Of a stretch of 64,000 bases of DNA, positions 11,701 through 24,364 are shown in pieces; position 1 is the stretch's first letter; the number at the start of each line of letters is the position of its first letter. The translations under genes were made by a program, and so were the position numbers. Origin of the DNA: Monosiga brevicollis MX1 (lineage: Eukaryota > Opisthokonta > Choanoflagellata > Craspedida > Salpingoecidae); assembly GCF_000002865.3 (NCBI RefSeq), contig NW_001865072.1, positions 44,435 through 108,434 of the forward strand. Direction: 5' to 3'. The notes under the pieces are model-generated. The model did not search any database and had not been told where the DNA came from. It worked only from the letters and a program-made list of their open reading frames with translations.

Positions 11701-14700
11701 CAACAGGGCCAAGCAGAGTGGTCATGCGCGCGTCCAGCCAGTGGTCGCTGTGTCCTCAGCCAATATCTTACAACCACAGACTCTCAAGGCTCTGCTTTCT
11801 GAAGCCAACGATAACGGGGTTTGCTTGGCTTTCTTCTTTTCGTCTCTTGATCCCCAGATCCTTATGACCGCAAGAGATGTTCTGAGCATTGACCCTCGTG
11901 TATTGAATTACTCTCGTGGATTCTCTGCCTTGAGCGTCCTTGGTTGGCCCGAGGCATTAGTGGATTCCAATGCATGTCGCCAAGCATGGTTCCTCAGCGT
12001 TCTTTTTGGCTCGCGTTTTTCCTGGAATATGCTCAATGCTGTAGCCAAGAAAAATGGCGTCCCAGTGCCTTTGCCACATAGAGCAAGCGCAAGAGAGCAT
12101 CGCCTAATCGATGCCATCAATGCTTTGAATGCTCCGGATGATGAGCAGAAGGACTTGCTTCAGCAGCTCGTGGCCCGTTTGCACGATGGATGGTGCGACC
12201 TGTGGGGAGAAGGTCAAGACCAGGCCAAGTCCCAACCTTCCCTGGAGCTGGTTTTCGCAAATCCAGCCTGGCAGCTTTCTTGCCCTGGCCATGCGGTGCG
12301 CAAATGGATTTCTTGCGCCTTTGGGATCAAGATGGATGAAGTGCAACGCAAGTTCGGTCTTGTGCCAGACGTCTTGCAGACAACGGCCCCTGATCTGTTA
12401 TGCTTTGCTGCAGACGAGAAGGTCAATGCAAAGTCCCCTCCGGCGCTATTTCAATACAATGTGAAACGGCGCTCTCCTCGGCAGAGCCTGACCGAATACT
12501 TGATGCGTGCTGCCATGCTCGGATATGCCTTGGATTGGAGAGCGCTCCCTGCTGCATTTACAGAGCACACCATGAGTACTCAGACGTTCTTAACCATCCT
12601 CACCAGCAGCGCACAACCCATTGTATTGCTCTGTGCCATATCTCCTGCAATTTTGGACACTCAGTTGCAAGGCGCCTCACGTGTCATGCTGCGACGCTTG
12701 TATTCTTGGCTAGCTCCGACCGAATCAGAATTTTCTCTCCTCAAGCTGGCTCAATTCTACATTGAGCAGGGGTCAGATTCAGCTCAGCCTGGTCTAGCAC
12801 AGCTCGCCATTTTACTACTTCATGCTTGCAAGGATAACAACCCGTCCTTGATTTCCACACGAGTTGTAGAGCTGCTGATGAAGCATCACATTTCATTGCG
12901 CGTAACGGCGGACAAGGTTCTGCCTGTCTTGAACATTTTGCTGCGACTTGATGGCCCCCCCAATGCACTCTTACAACAGCAAGAGCTACTGGCAGTAGTC
13001 GAAACGTGTCGTCCACGCGACCTCGACGGAGCCTTTGAGGAGCTAGCCGGCAGGGAAAAGAATGCTAGCATCGGACGCGTGCTGTCAGACACACTTCGCG
13101 CGCCCACATTGCCACCAGGCAGCGTGTTGCGGAAAACAAGGCTTGCAAAGGTCTTGAGTGGCATGTGCGGCGCGTCGGTTTTACAAGCGAGCGCAGAGCT
13201 GGTTGAGATGGGCTTGCGACTCTCTGACGGACTTTTGGCTGCTTTGTTTGAAGACGTCTGTCGTCACCATTCTACGCAAAGTGTTGCTGCCACATTCAGC
13301 CTCCTTTTAAAGCTTGAATCCGCTGTTGACCCATTGACTCGACTACTTCAAGTGCTGAACGCAAGTCACCAACTACCAGATGGGCAACTTCTTCTTGACG
13401 TATTGCAGAACGTTCGCCCAAAGGACAACACTTGGGACAACACTAATCTTCAACACCACCGCTATGAACGGGAATTGCAACTCCTGTTTGCACTCATTGG
13501 CGCAGAGCCTCATGCAGCAGCTCGTAACATGATTGCTCTGCTTGAAAAAGAGTCTGTGGCTTCTGATGACTTGAAGCAAGCATGGCGCTCAAAGAAAAGC
13601 CAGCGAGTCATTCCATTGGAGCTTGACGAACTCAGCAGCATCCGCGAAGAGTTGGTGAGTGCACTGGCCATTTGCCACGTCGATGGCCTTGCATCTTTGG
13701 TCTTGACTTTGGAAAGATTTACGGGATCACGAGGCCTGGCCAGCATACTCAGGACCACTGCCAACATGCTCAAGCGTCCACAACCCAATACTGTCCAGCT
13801 TCAACAGCTGTATTTGGGCCTATGGATGTGTATTCCGACGGAGCACTGTGAGGTTGACCCCGCGGCTCAACAGGAGGGATTGCAAATGAAACCAGGCGCC
13901 TTTGACCAACTCCTCAAGTGGGCACAGCATGATTCTCTTGGCCTGTACCAACGCTCCAAGACCATGAGTGGCTTATCGCAATTGGCTCAATGGCTGTATT
14001 GGCCCGAAACCTTGCCATTGGTGTCTCTGCTCTCAATTGAAGAACGATTTAGACCCGTTTCACGGCGAGAGGCGAAGCAGCGCAGTTTCAGCCTGGCCCA
14101 AGCGGCTTCTTCTGAGCGGCAGCTGTACACAACGGTCGCCCCACAATACGTTGACATGAATCCGGCCTTGAATGAGTCCCTGCAAGCTGTGAAAGTGCTT
14201 TTGCAAGGATACACTCAACGACCACCGTATCCCTCCATCGTCTATCTTGTGGACTGCGGGCACAACAAAGACATCTGTGTTTACAACTTGGCAGCAATGG
14301 CCATGCTTCACTCAAAGTGCCTGCGCCCCCGATCCTTGGAGGAGACTGATGAAGACAAGAAGAATGTTGCTGCAAATCTGGCATATATTCACAATCTGCT
14401 TGGAGTGTGGTTTGCTTTGGGTCGAATCTCACATCAAGACCTACAATCTCACCTGCGAGGCCTTCTCGAGGAAGACTATGAGGCCTTTGCGCCACTAGCC
14501 AATTATCAAGCCGAGCCATGCCGTGTGGCGGTCCCATCATGCATCGACGTACATCACACTGATTCAGCTGTCCTCGTGGAGCTGCTATCTCCAAACCCCC
14601 AGCCCGTGGACCGTCGCTCGACGATTGAAGTGCTGAACCTGTTTGGTGGCCCATTTTCTGTTGCTGATGTGGAAAAAAGTAATGATCTGGAGAAGTTTCT

Positions 14701-17700
14701 TCAGATCGCAGAAGACCGCATGCTTGCTGGCTTGAATGACGCCACACCTGTTTCTTCGAAAGCAGCGGCCTATGCTTTGGCGATGCGACTGTTTTGGGGT
14801 CGAAGTGAAGGCTACAGCAGAAGCGCTTCTAGGGCATCTGTTTGCAGAGTTTTTCAAAAGGTCGCGCAGAATCGCTACCATCGTCACTTTTTCAGGCATT
14901 TTTTGCGCACGTTAGGCTTCAACGCCCAAGCGTTTGACGTAGATTCGAGCTCCAAGTCTGCAGCACTGCAGATTGCCACACACCTGGCGTCGACGTTGAT
15001 AGACTTGGAAGATCCCTTTCCGGTCTGTGCTGCCACTTTGCGAGAGCTTGTGGCTTTTGTTGAAGGTCATGGCATGCTATCAAGCGATGAGATCAAGCGT
15101 CTCAAGAATTTGCGCAACGAGCCTGTAGATGAGCCAAAAGTACCGCCTTTAGAATATACCACGCCAGCGTGTGAAAGCGAAATTGCCAAGCTCTTGGAGC
15201 ACCGCCACTTGTGTTCACGCCAAGCTGATGGCTTGGCCTCTGAGCCACACCAGGGAGTCGCATCGCGGAAAGCCAATCCATTAAATGTTATACCTTGGTC
15301 AGACGGTGGTGCTTTTGACAGCCCGTCGCGCAAGTTTGGATCTCTTCCAGGCGACAACGGCCGACAGGGCTTGATCAGTTTCTCACTTCAAAGTCAGGAG
15401 GGAGTTGTCGTTCGCGCGCCAGCATTATTTCGGATGCAACAAATATTCGCTTCCAAAGATGATCCCAACAAGGCATGTTCTGTGCTTGGCATTGAAATTT
15501 TACAAGGCCCCGGCGGCGTTCTCGTTGCACAAGATGTGACGGTTGGCGGCTTATTGGTGGCGTCCAGCACCCTTGTTTTTCTCGACAAGCGTCACCTCAA
15601 CGCCAAGGAAGGAATCCCTTCCGGATATAAGCCTGTCCAAGCTTTTCCTTCACATGCTGCAGCCTTTTCGTTCTTCATTGAGGACGCCCCCGCTAGCACG
15701 CTTCTCGTGGGTGAGAATGTGATGTTGAAGCGAGTAAGCGGTGGCAATTGGCATCCAGTTTTTACCCACAACTCTCGCGACTCCTTGCCTGCCGCTCTCA
15801 AGCCAAGCTTATCAGCACCGACGAGGCGACTGCTCAATGATTTCGGGCTAGCCCAAGAGTTTGTTGAGTTTGTTGCACAATTAGTGGAGCTGAGCCGTTC
15901 TCTTCCAGGACAGGATGCCGAAACGCGACACCAGATTGCAGATGCACTTCAAAAGTGCGAAGACACAGGATCAATCGCGCCATTGGAGCAATTGACAAAA
16001 AGGCATTTCTCTGGCGAAAACGACGGTCTGCAAAGGCTCCTTCAGCAGAATCTGAGGCATCAAAAAACTTGTTTTGAAGTTTTGATGACCCCTGGGTTAC
16101 ATGACAACTTTGACATAATCAACTTTTTGCTTCGTGGATTGCCATCTTTGCCCGAGCGAAACGAAGGCCAATTTGCATTCATGCCAGCAAAGCCCGAGGA
16201 TATTGTTGAAAAGTCCGAGGATGCTGTTAATCAAGACGATTATTTGTTGTTCGATTTGCCATCCAACAGCTCGCGTGCTTCTTCAGCTGCAGCTGTCGGG
16301 TCTGAGGAGTTCGTCTACGTCTCAAGCGACTCTGAGGATGTGGAGGAGTCTCGCGCCAGCAGCGCTTTGAGCCTTTTTGATGCTGACGAAGAAGCTTTTA
16401 CGCGCAATACGAGCGTCAATTCTATGGAAGAGCCGTGGCCAGCAAGATCCGTGTGGCAGGTGTATCCACACCAGCGCCTGTCTGCAGAGTTTGAGCGTGC
16501 CAGTGACAGCCTTCAAGGGAATTTTTTCGGGTTTATCGTGGATAGCCCGATGAATTACACGAGCCATGACATGAACTGGATTGTGCAATGTGCTCGAGCC
16601 CCCCTTGCCCCAAACTTGCGAGACTGGATCTTGAAGACGTTTTTGGATCAATCTTTTCTTCAGTGCGCTCCTGAGTTGCAGACAAATGCAAGGATCAGTG
16701 AACACATTGTTGCCTATAGCTTAGCAGAGCGGTGCCCGATTCCCAATGTGGCTAAACGCTTGATGGCTGCCTTTGCCCTGCCACACCCCCTCAACAAGTA
16801 TTTTGGGCACGTCTCGGGCGAGTTTGGCATCTATATTTGTGACCCGCCCGTGTATCAACAGCTGCACAACGTGCTGCACATTCCCATGCGCACTGTGGAT
16901 GTGGAAGTTTTGCGAACGCGTGGCGTGATTGGTGAAGATCAGCTACTTTTGGAGATTCTTGGTCAATTCAAAGACAACATCACTCTGGTGTATGTTCGAG
17001 GCATGGACACCATTCCAGATCTACTCCTCAAGTGGTGTGCCGAGTATACCAAAAGCGTGGCCTACCATTACATTTACCTCGAATCCACAAATACAACCAA
17101 GAACTTTGTAGAGAATCGAGATCGCTGCAACACATCCTTGTATCATCCACCTTCATTGCAAGAACTAGAGCTTGCTGCAATTTCACAGCCCGGCATGACC
17201 TCACCGCAAGGCGCTACCAACATTGCTTTGGCCACTTTTGCTCCTCAGTTGGATATTTCTTTCTCCGATGCCAGCTCCCTGGAGAGCCATCACGCTTGTG
17301 ACTTTCAAAAGATGCCCAACACGACATTGAAAGGCAGCTGGAAGCGGAAAATGCTGACATGGCTTGGCTTGAGCAAGGCACAGACTGCAGAGGAAAGTCA
17401 GGCAGTGAGCAGCGGTCAGCTTTCTGCTTTTGTTGTGTTTTCGCCGCCTGGAGCAGGCAAAACTCATTTTTTGGACAAGGTCGTGCGGCCACAATGGGAG
17501 ACAGTGGCGCGGCGAGAAGTCAGAGATTTTGACTGCAGCTCAAAGCAGCTTGTGGAAGAATCTTTGGCATCCGTGCTCTCCAGCCGTTGCTCGGGCGCTG
17601 CCAAAGAGTTGCTTGTCGTGGCGGATGAATTTCATATGCTAAATAAAGCCCAAAAGCTTGAGCTCTTTGCAACACTTGCCGAGAGGGCATTGAGTCAGCC

Positions 17701-20700
17701 ATTGCGAGTTATCTTGATTGGAAATCGTCGGGAAAAGGACGACGACGATTTATTGGCTGCGTGGAAGGCTATGCCTGCAAGTGGCAACATTCAAGACGTG
17801 TCAGCGCGGCTTACGGTCGTAGAGCTCCATGCAAGAATCGTCCAACTCGGTCTGAATGAGAACAAACTCCTTTGCTGGTATGCCTGTTGTCGGGCCCTTT
17901 TTTCTGACCATGTGTTGACCCTGCGCAATGTTGAGGCAGCCGTCAAATGCAGAGCCGAGCCTGCCAAATTGGCGCATTTGCTGTTTTCAAAAATGCCCTC
18001 GCTTGGCCAGTTGGCCTCTCGTTGCATCACTGAAGCCATTTTTAGCTATGTGGAGCAGTTTGCTCTGGGATGGAAGAAGGAAGATCGGGACACACCAGCT
18101 TCCGTTGGACTCCTTCGACTACTCCAAGAAAGAGATGATGATCCTTTGCGTCTGCTGGCCAGAGTGGGCCTTGCATCTGCCTCGTTTACCAGCCAAGCTA
18201 GGGCTCATGCACGTGTCGAGAACACAGAGGTTGCAAACAGCATTCTCAACAGCGATGGGAGCGTGGAAATGCTTGAATCAGACGAAACAGTCTTGATGTC
18301 CTATCCCGAATTTGCTGATGCTTTCCCAGGAAGCCACAAAATGCATCCTGTGCTTCGACTGCGAACGTGGATTGGATACATTCAATACAGATTGAGCGAA
18401 GAACTTGAGACAAAGATTGAGCTGGACTGTACGTCGCTAAGGCGCTTGGTGTTGATTGATCAGCCGGGATTCCCACTTATCACAGGCGTGCTTGCCATGC
18501 AAGGGCAGCCCAATTTGAGTGAGTGTCGAGCCTGGAGTGAGACTGGTGACTATACAGACTTGGAATGGATTCGCGTCTCCCTGCAGCGAAATTTGGCTAT
18601 CGACTGGCAGCGTGCGCGTGACATTTGGAGCACGTACTTTGTGACTGATTGTGTGGCTTTTCTCAACTTGCTGGACGAGGCTCCAAATAAGGCAGTTGTG
18701 CTCTCGGCCGTGGCTCCCATGAACCTTGCCGCGCTACTCCTGTCGTCTCGCCATGCCAAGCATGGACAGCAGCTCGCTGACCTGGTAGTTACCATGATGT
18801 GCAAAGATGAGTCTGCTGAACACACACAAGGAAACCTAGGGGATTGTCTCGATCCTCTTTTCCTCTCCCAATGGCTCACGTTTACTTTGCGAACACCAAA
18901 CCTTTTGACAAAGTTGGTTCCCCAGCAGCGCCGTCGGTTGTTGATGTGGGCAGCGCAGCATCTAACCAAGGACCTCAGCAGCACTTTAAATTCCGAATGT
19001 AACGCTGCCTTGCTTGCGGCTCTCGAAGAAGAAACATTTCAACTGATGGAACAAGCTGATTTTGACGCTGTGCGTCTGTTGTGGTCAAATCACTTTGCAT
19101 CTCACTTTCCAATACGCACATTCACTGCCGTGCAAAGTTGCGACGCACATTTTGTGGTTGCCGACCAGCCGTCAGCACACAGTGCTTGGCCCGAGGAGCT
19201 CGGCTGTCTCCATCGCATTCTTCATGGACAGGTTGAGCTGCAGGATCTCAACCTTTTGGCTAGCTGCTTAGCAAGCCAAGAAAACACAACGATAGCCGGG
19301 TTTCCGCACGAATCGAGCCTACACCGGCGCTTTGTTCAAAGCTTGGTGAGTGAAACTGTCGTTGATCCTCTGCCAGCAGCATGGCAACGAGCACTCGTTG
19401 CTCAGGTCGCCGAGCCATGGATGAGAGACGAGGACCTTGCAAAAGTCTTACGAGACAAGGAATACGTCACATGCAAACTGTTGGCCGGTTTCTTAACAGT
19501 ACAGCGCGCAGCTGACATCTTTCCCAAATGGGACCGCAGGCTGAAGTCGTGCGCTGTCGTCAGAGAACACTTTGTTCAACTATTTGGTGTGGATGACCTT
19601 CTAGAACGCCAAGGGCATTTGAAGACACTTCACGAGCAGGCAGTGCGGTCTGAAGAACAACGCCAGAAGGAGAAAATGAAACACATTCGACGCGTCTTAC
19701 CGCACGTGGCCGAGCGACCGCAGATCTTGCGCTTCTTTACGGACCAAGTTGGTCGGACGGCCCTAGCTCAGCTTTTGCACCAAGGCAAAGCCGAAGAATT
19801 TGACGAATTTCGCAATCCGCGCACAAGCAATTTTGACTTGGCGCGTGATGGGGCCTTCAATCAGCAGAAGATTTTGATTGGCAATTTTTTTCGTGATTGC
19901 TTGCACCAAGCCAATGTCAAAATTCCGAGCGGGACTCAAGATCGTGTGAGGGCGCTCTTAAAAAACGGCGGCTTTGACGATGACGAGTTTAGTGTTGGAT
20001 CTGATTTTGTTCGAATCATTACGCCATATCAATCACTCTCCCGAGTGGAACAAGACGCACGACTCCAGCGATTGCTTGCCGTGCTCCAGCAAGGCCAGAT
20101 CCCGTCGAGCGTGACGTCAGTTAAAGAGATTGCTTTCAAATTCGAAGGTTTCTCTCAAAACCAGCTGCGAGACAACATTGCAGATCGTTTGCACCAAAAA
20201 GGATTTCAATTGCAGATTGAACGCGATGAGGAAGAGTTTTCATGCCTACTCTTGACGGGCAACTATTCAGTTGCGTGGGTCATTTCTGGCAGCTCCTATG
20301 TCATGACAAAGCGAGGCAAAGCGTCGACTCGACGCAGTCTTCGACGATTAGCACAAGCATGTGCAACCTTTCACGCTGCTGGAGGAGGTTTGTTTATCTT
20401 TGGTGACAATGACCCATATGTCCTGCATGCCAATGCAGTGCTGGCAGCCGTGGACGTTGGCTGCAGGCTTGACGGCAATGTAGACGGTAACAACTTTGTT
20501 TTGCACAAGGCCAACACCAATCCGCCCGCAACAGTGGAAAGCAAACGGTCAGGCGGCTGCATCAACAACGAAGACCACCCAATCATGACCGGCATTGCTA
20601 CTCTGTTTGAAGGCATTACCATTTGTGTACCGGACCCCTCAGACAAGTTCGAAGAATTCTTTGATGTTCTTGCTGTGGGCGGGTACAAGCATGACTCAAC

Positions 20701-20986
20701 GGAACGCCCAGTGCCCCTGATTTTGGCCAGCAAGGATGCGCGTCGTGCTGCTTCACGGGGACGCATTGTGGTCGATGGAGGATTTACTAAATTGTGGTCC
20801 AACTGGAAGGTGGGCGGAACAGATCGCTATGTTACCAATGCAACGGCCTGGCTCACGGCCGTTGACCAGGAGTTGGCCATCAGCCCCAAGCAGGAAGGCA
20901 TTTTCTCCATACCTCGCAAAAGGGTTGGTGCTGAAGTCGCTCTCCCCCCCTCATTTGAGGGCTGGCTTCAACTAAATTGTCCGTGA
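8771..20986 (+). CDS. Giant P-loop ATPase with C-terminal amidotransferase-like region, 4019 aa
   Basis: Exons are 8771-8844, 8923-9072 and 9151-20986 (11.8 kb without an intron); both introns are 78 nt, and the total is 4020 codons including the stop. The first intron is open in frame, so retention would add 26 residues. A Walker A motif (SPPGAGKTH, residues about 2839-2847) and a Walker B-like LLVVADEF (about 2895) define one nucleotide-binding module of AAA/STAND type. Residues about 2418-2505 are acidic and Ser-rich, likely a disordered hinge. The last 240 residues (about 3770-4010) contain AGGGLFIFGDNDPY and RGRIVVDGGFTKLW, which recall class I glutamine-amidotransferase-like folds; that is inference from memory. 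The remainder is long helical sequence of unknown type. No signal peptide or membrane segment is evident, so a cytosolic location is likely. An AATAAA lies 42 nt after the stop. Confidence 0.8.
17320..18060 (+). other. P-loop NTPase module inside the 4019-aa protein
   Basis: This is the codon range of the only clear nucleotide-binding site in the giant protein. GAGKT follows a hydrophobic strand (FVVFSPP). About 55 residues later LLVVADEF gives a hydrophobic strand ending in Asp-Glu, as in Walker B. A further hydrophobic strand, RVILIGNRR, could carry a sensor-type residue (Asn). Helical sequence with Leu/Ala repeats follows, as in AAA lids or STAND winged-helix regions. The subclass is undetermined. 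Confidence 0.6.
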
Positions 20987-21027
20987 AGCTATAACAGGCC
21001 CGCAGTCATGTGATCGCTTCAAGTCTT

Positions 21028-21033
21028 AATAAA
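21028..21033 (+). terminator. AATAAA polyadenylation signal of the 4019-aa gene
   Basis: AATAAA lies 42 nt downstream of the TGA at 20984-20986 and just before the CT microsatellite. It is the best candidate 3' processing signal for the giant plus-strand transcript. Confidence 0.6.
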
Positions 21034-21052
21034 GCCCTGGCGTGTGGGTCAA

Positions 21053-21394
<342 letters not shown>

Positions 21395-21838
21395 TGTGCA
21401 CAGCAAAACAAAATTGTATCTGATACACTCGCCACTCTCCACCTGTCAACAAGCATTTGCACAAGAGACTAACTCGGAATTCACTGCGATTCATTTGACT
21501 TGGAGATTTGATCAAGCCAGTCCAAAAAAGCGCTTGCATACAATTTTACACTGCCGAAAGTATTGTGATAGAGAACGCACAGACTCTACGGCTACTTTCA
21601 CAGTGGATTGAATCAATAAACGAAGTGGTACCCGGCCAGATATTCTGAACCCATGAACTTGACCTTGTGTTTCAAAACTCAATTATTTGTTGGCATTGAG
21701 CAAACAAGAGTAGTCGAGTTTACATCAAACAATCAGCTCGAATATACATGGGGCTCAAAGCGCCGAGAGCATGGCAGCGCCACGGCACAAAATACGGTTA
21801 CAAAATATAGCACACGGGTCACCCATGTCGGGCTCGGC
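21395..21838. other. Intergenic spacer after the gap
   Basis: These are the 444 bp between the assembly gap and the 3' end of the receptor-L gene. An AATAAA on the plus strand is present near 21614 but no gene is attached to it. I see no supported coding sequence. Confidence 0.5.
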
Positions 21839-24364
21839 TTAGCCGGTGACTAGGGTGGTGTTGGTGGAGATGGCGTTGACGTCAAAGACAATGGCGTTGA
21901 CGTCCACGTCGTTGTTGACGATGATGAGGTCGCCGGTGACGCTGAGGAGGCTGCCGAGCGCATCCACGTTGGTCAGTGTGGGATTGTTGTAAACCACGAG
22001 CTGGCCCGCTGTCTCCAGGCTCTCGAGGCCATCCAAAGTGGTCATGTATTCGTTGCTGTCAATCTCCAGGCTGTCAATGTGCGTGACTGCACCAAAGAGC
22101 GACATGTCAGAAAAGAGCGTATCAAAGATGCTCACATAGCCCAGTCCCGCCGGGATCTGGCCCTGGTAATTGGTGGACTCGTCAAAGTAGAGAGCGGCTG
22201 CGTATGTCACCGTGTCCAAAAGTCCAGAGCTGAAGCCATCGCCACAATATTCGAGAAGGACTAGAGGGCTGTAGAGGTGGGTGACGCCAGCAAGCATCGC
22301 CTTGACGTCAGTGGCGGTCGACACGTTGCAGATCAAGTCATCGCCGTCGTAGCCGGTGCACATGTAGTCTGTGTAGCCTGGGTTACAGGCGCAAGACAGG
22401 CTACCAGCCGGCACCGTGCCAAAACCGCCACAACTAGACCACGGCACGCTGACGCTGGCGCCGTCAGCAATCTCGACCGTCTCCACCAAATGCGACCAAA
22501 GAGCTTCGCAGTCTGCGCACGCATCGATGCTCAGAGCTGGGGCAAAGTTTTGACCGAGCAGAAGCACCGGCTCGGCGCCGTTGAGGGCTGAAAAGTTGGT
22601 CAAAAGATCCGATGAGGCGATGGCGAGCGAACCAATGCGCGCCACATTATCAAGGCCGGCGAATGAGGTCAGCACAGGACACACGATGATCTCGAGCGCC
22701 CCGTCGATGGTGGTCAGCGCGGCAAGTCCCGAGAAATTGGTGAGCTGGTCATTGTTCTGGATGCTCAGCGAGCCCACCGTCTCAAGCTTGGGCAGCCAAT
22801 CGATGCTGGTTGCAGGTACAGACTCAATGTGCACAGTTGAGACAGACTTCAAACTTGGAAAGCCTGGCTCGACAATGGGCATGCCGAAAGAGTTGACGAA
22901 CAGGCTGCCTTCGATGCTGGTGAGGTAGGGCAGGTGAAGGTAGGATGTCTCGAGGCACGTGTCAGTCAGGTGAATGTCGCCAATCACGTGGCGCACGTTG
23001 GCTAGGGTCTGGTTGAGGGTCTCGGCTTGGGCAAAGTCCGTGCAGAAAAAGTCACCGGTGATGGTGTCGCACAGCTCGCCCGAGTACTCGGGCGAGGCGC
23101 AGGTACACTGGGTCTCGGGAAAGCCCGAATGATAGCCGTTCTGGCATACGAGCTGAAATTCAACAGAGGTGCCGACCGTGCCGGTGCGCTCGATAATGGT
23201 GGGGTTGAAGGCCAGCACGTTGCGGAGGTCCTCGTTGTCCATAATTTCGACAAAGCCCAGAGTGACGGTTTGAACGCCGGCAAAGTCGTCAAGAGTCTCA
23301 AAGCCAGTCCCGCGAAGGAACAGACCGTGCTCGCCGATGGAGGACAGGTGAGGCATGCCCAGACCCTTGAGAGCCGGACTGCCACGGATGTAAAGTCCAC
23401 CAAGGTGCTCCACGAGCACATCGTTGAGGTAGCGGGCCGGGAGGTCGAGCAAAAAGGCGCCGGGCATGGTGCGCAGGTGGGAGAAGAGAGTAATGTCATC
23501 GCATCCTTCAAAGCATTCGTAGAGGCTGCGCCCAAAAGACACTAGCATCATCGAGATCCGAGGGGCGGTGGAGCGATTGACAAAGTCCTCCACGTAGTTG
23601 GGTGTAAGAAAGTTTTGCACCTTGCTCAGTGGGCATGAGCCGATCGAGGTGAGTTCGGAAAAGACGGTGCGGCCAACGAGCTGGATTCGGGGGATGTAGG
23701 CCATGGCCACGCAGCCCGTGACAGTCTGCCAATGGTTCTCGGGCCAGTCTCCAGTAAATTGCTCAAGATACTCTTGGTCGTAGATAAAGGCGCTGCCATC
23801 GATCGTGGTAAGTTGGTTGGCTGCAATGATGGCCTCGGCCACGATGCAGTAGCGCTTCATGATGAGATCGCCCCGAAGCGTGGTGACACCTTCAAGGGCT
23901 GCAACAAAGAGAGGCACATCGCTCGTTTGTGAACACTCAATGTCGCCCACGTAGATGCTACATGGAACAGAGATGGGGATGAGTGTGCGCAAGTGTGGGG
24001 AAAGCAGCGCCGGGGCTAGGCAGTAGGCGCAACATATTGTGGGGCACTTACTCGCAGGCCGGGCCCTCATAGCCGCTGTCGCAAAGGCAGGTTTTGGTTT
24101 TCGTGACATTGTCAATGACGCTAACCCCGTGGGTCGTACACCGGGGCAGCAAATAGTCCTTGACGGCTTCCAGAACTACAGTTTCATGGCCGTTATCCGG
24201 CACACCAATGAGGATGGAAAGCTAGCCAGGCGGCCTCGTGATTGAGAGCCAGGGGTACCAGGTGTTTGAAAGCGGCTCGTACCGTCATTGTCAAAAGACT
24301 GAGAGGCTATGGTGGGGACGGTGAGCAGCGCCGCGAGGGCGACAATGGCGATGTGGCGCAGCAT
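21839..24364 (-). CDS. Secreted receptor-L-domain / EGF-like protein, 774 aa
   Basis: Exons are 24364-24283, 24175-24052 and 23957-21839; the spliced total is 775 codons including the stop. The start MLRHIAIVALAALL opens a clear signal peptide ending near TIAS. After splicing, an EGF-like end (CLCDSGYEGPAC) precedes the first of three related units. Each unit begins with GD.xC and a run of about 200 residues with repeated hydrophobic turns and NNxxLTNxxAL phrases, typical of receptor L domains (the leucine-rich beta-helix of EGFR and insulin receptors). EGF-like CTCASPEYSGELC and CSCNPGYTDYMC separate the units. No transmembrane segment or kinase follows: the frame ends in TNTTLVTG, so the product is probably secreted or peripheral. 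Ligand binding or cell adhesion is a reasonable inference. Confidence 0.82.

Noticed and set aside
14088-14747. 219-codon minus-strand frame inside the 4019-aa gene
   Set aside because: Antisense shadow of an 11.8-kb exon; no motif.
23002-23545. Two opposite frames of about 170-180 codons inside the receptor-L gene
   Set aside because: Shadow frames of the long receptor-L exon; the signal peptide and Cys motifs support only the 774-aa frame.
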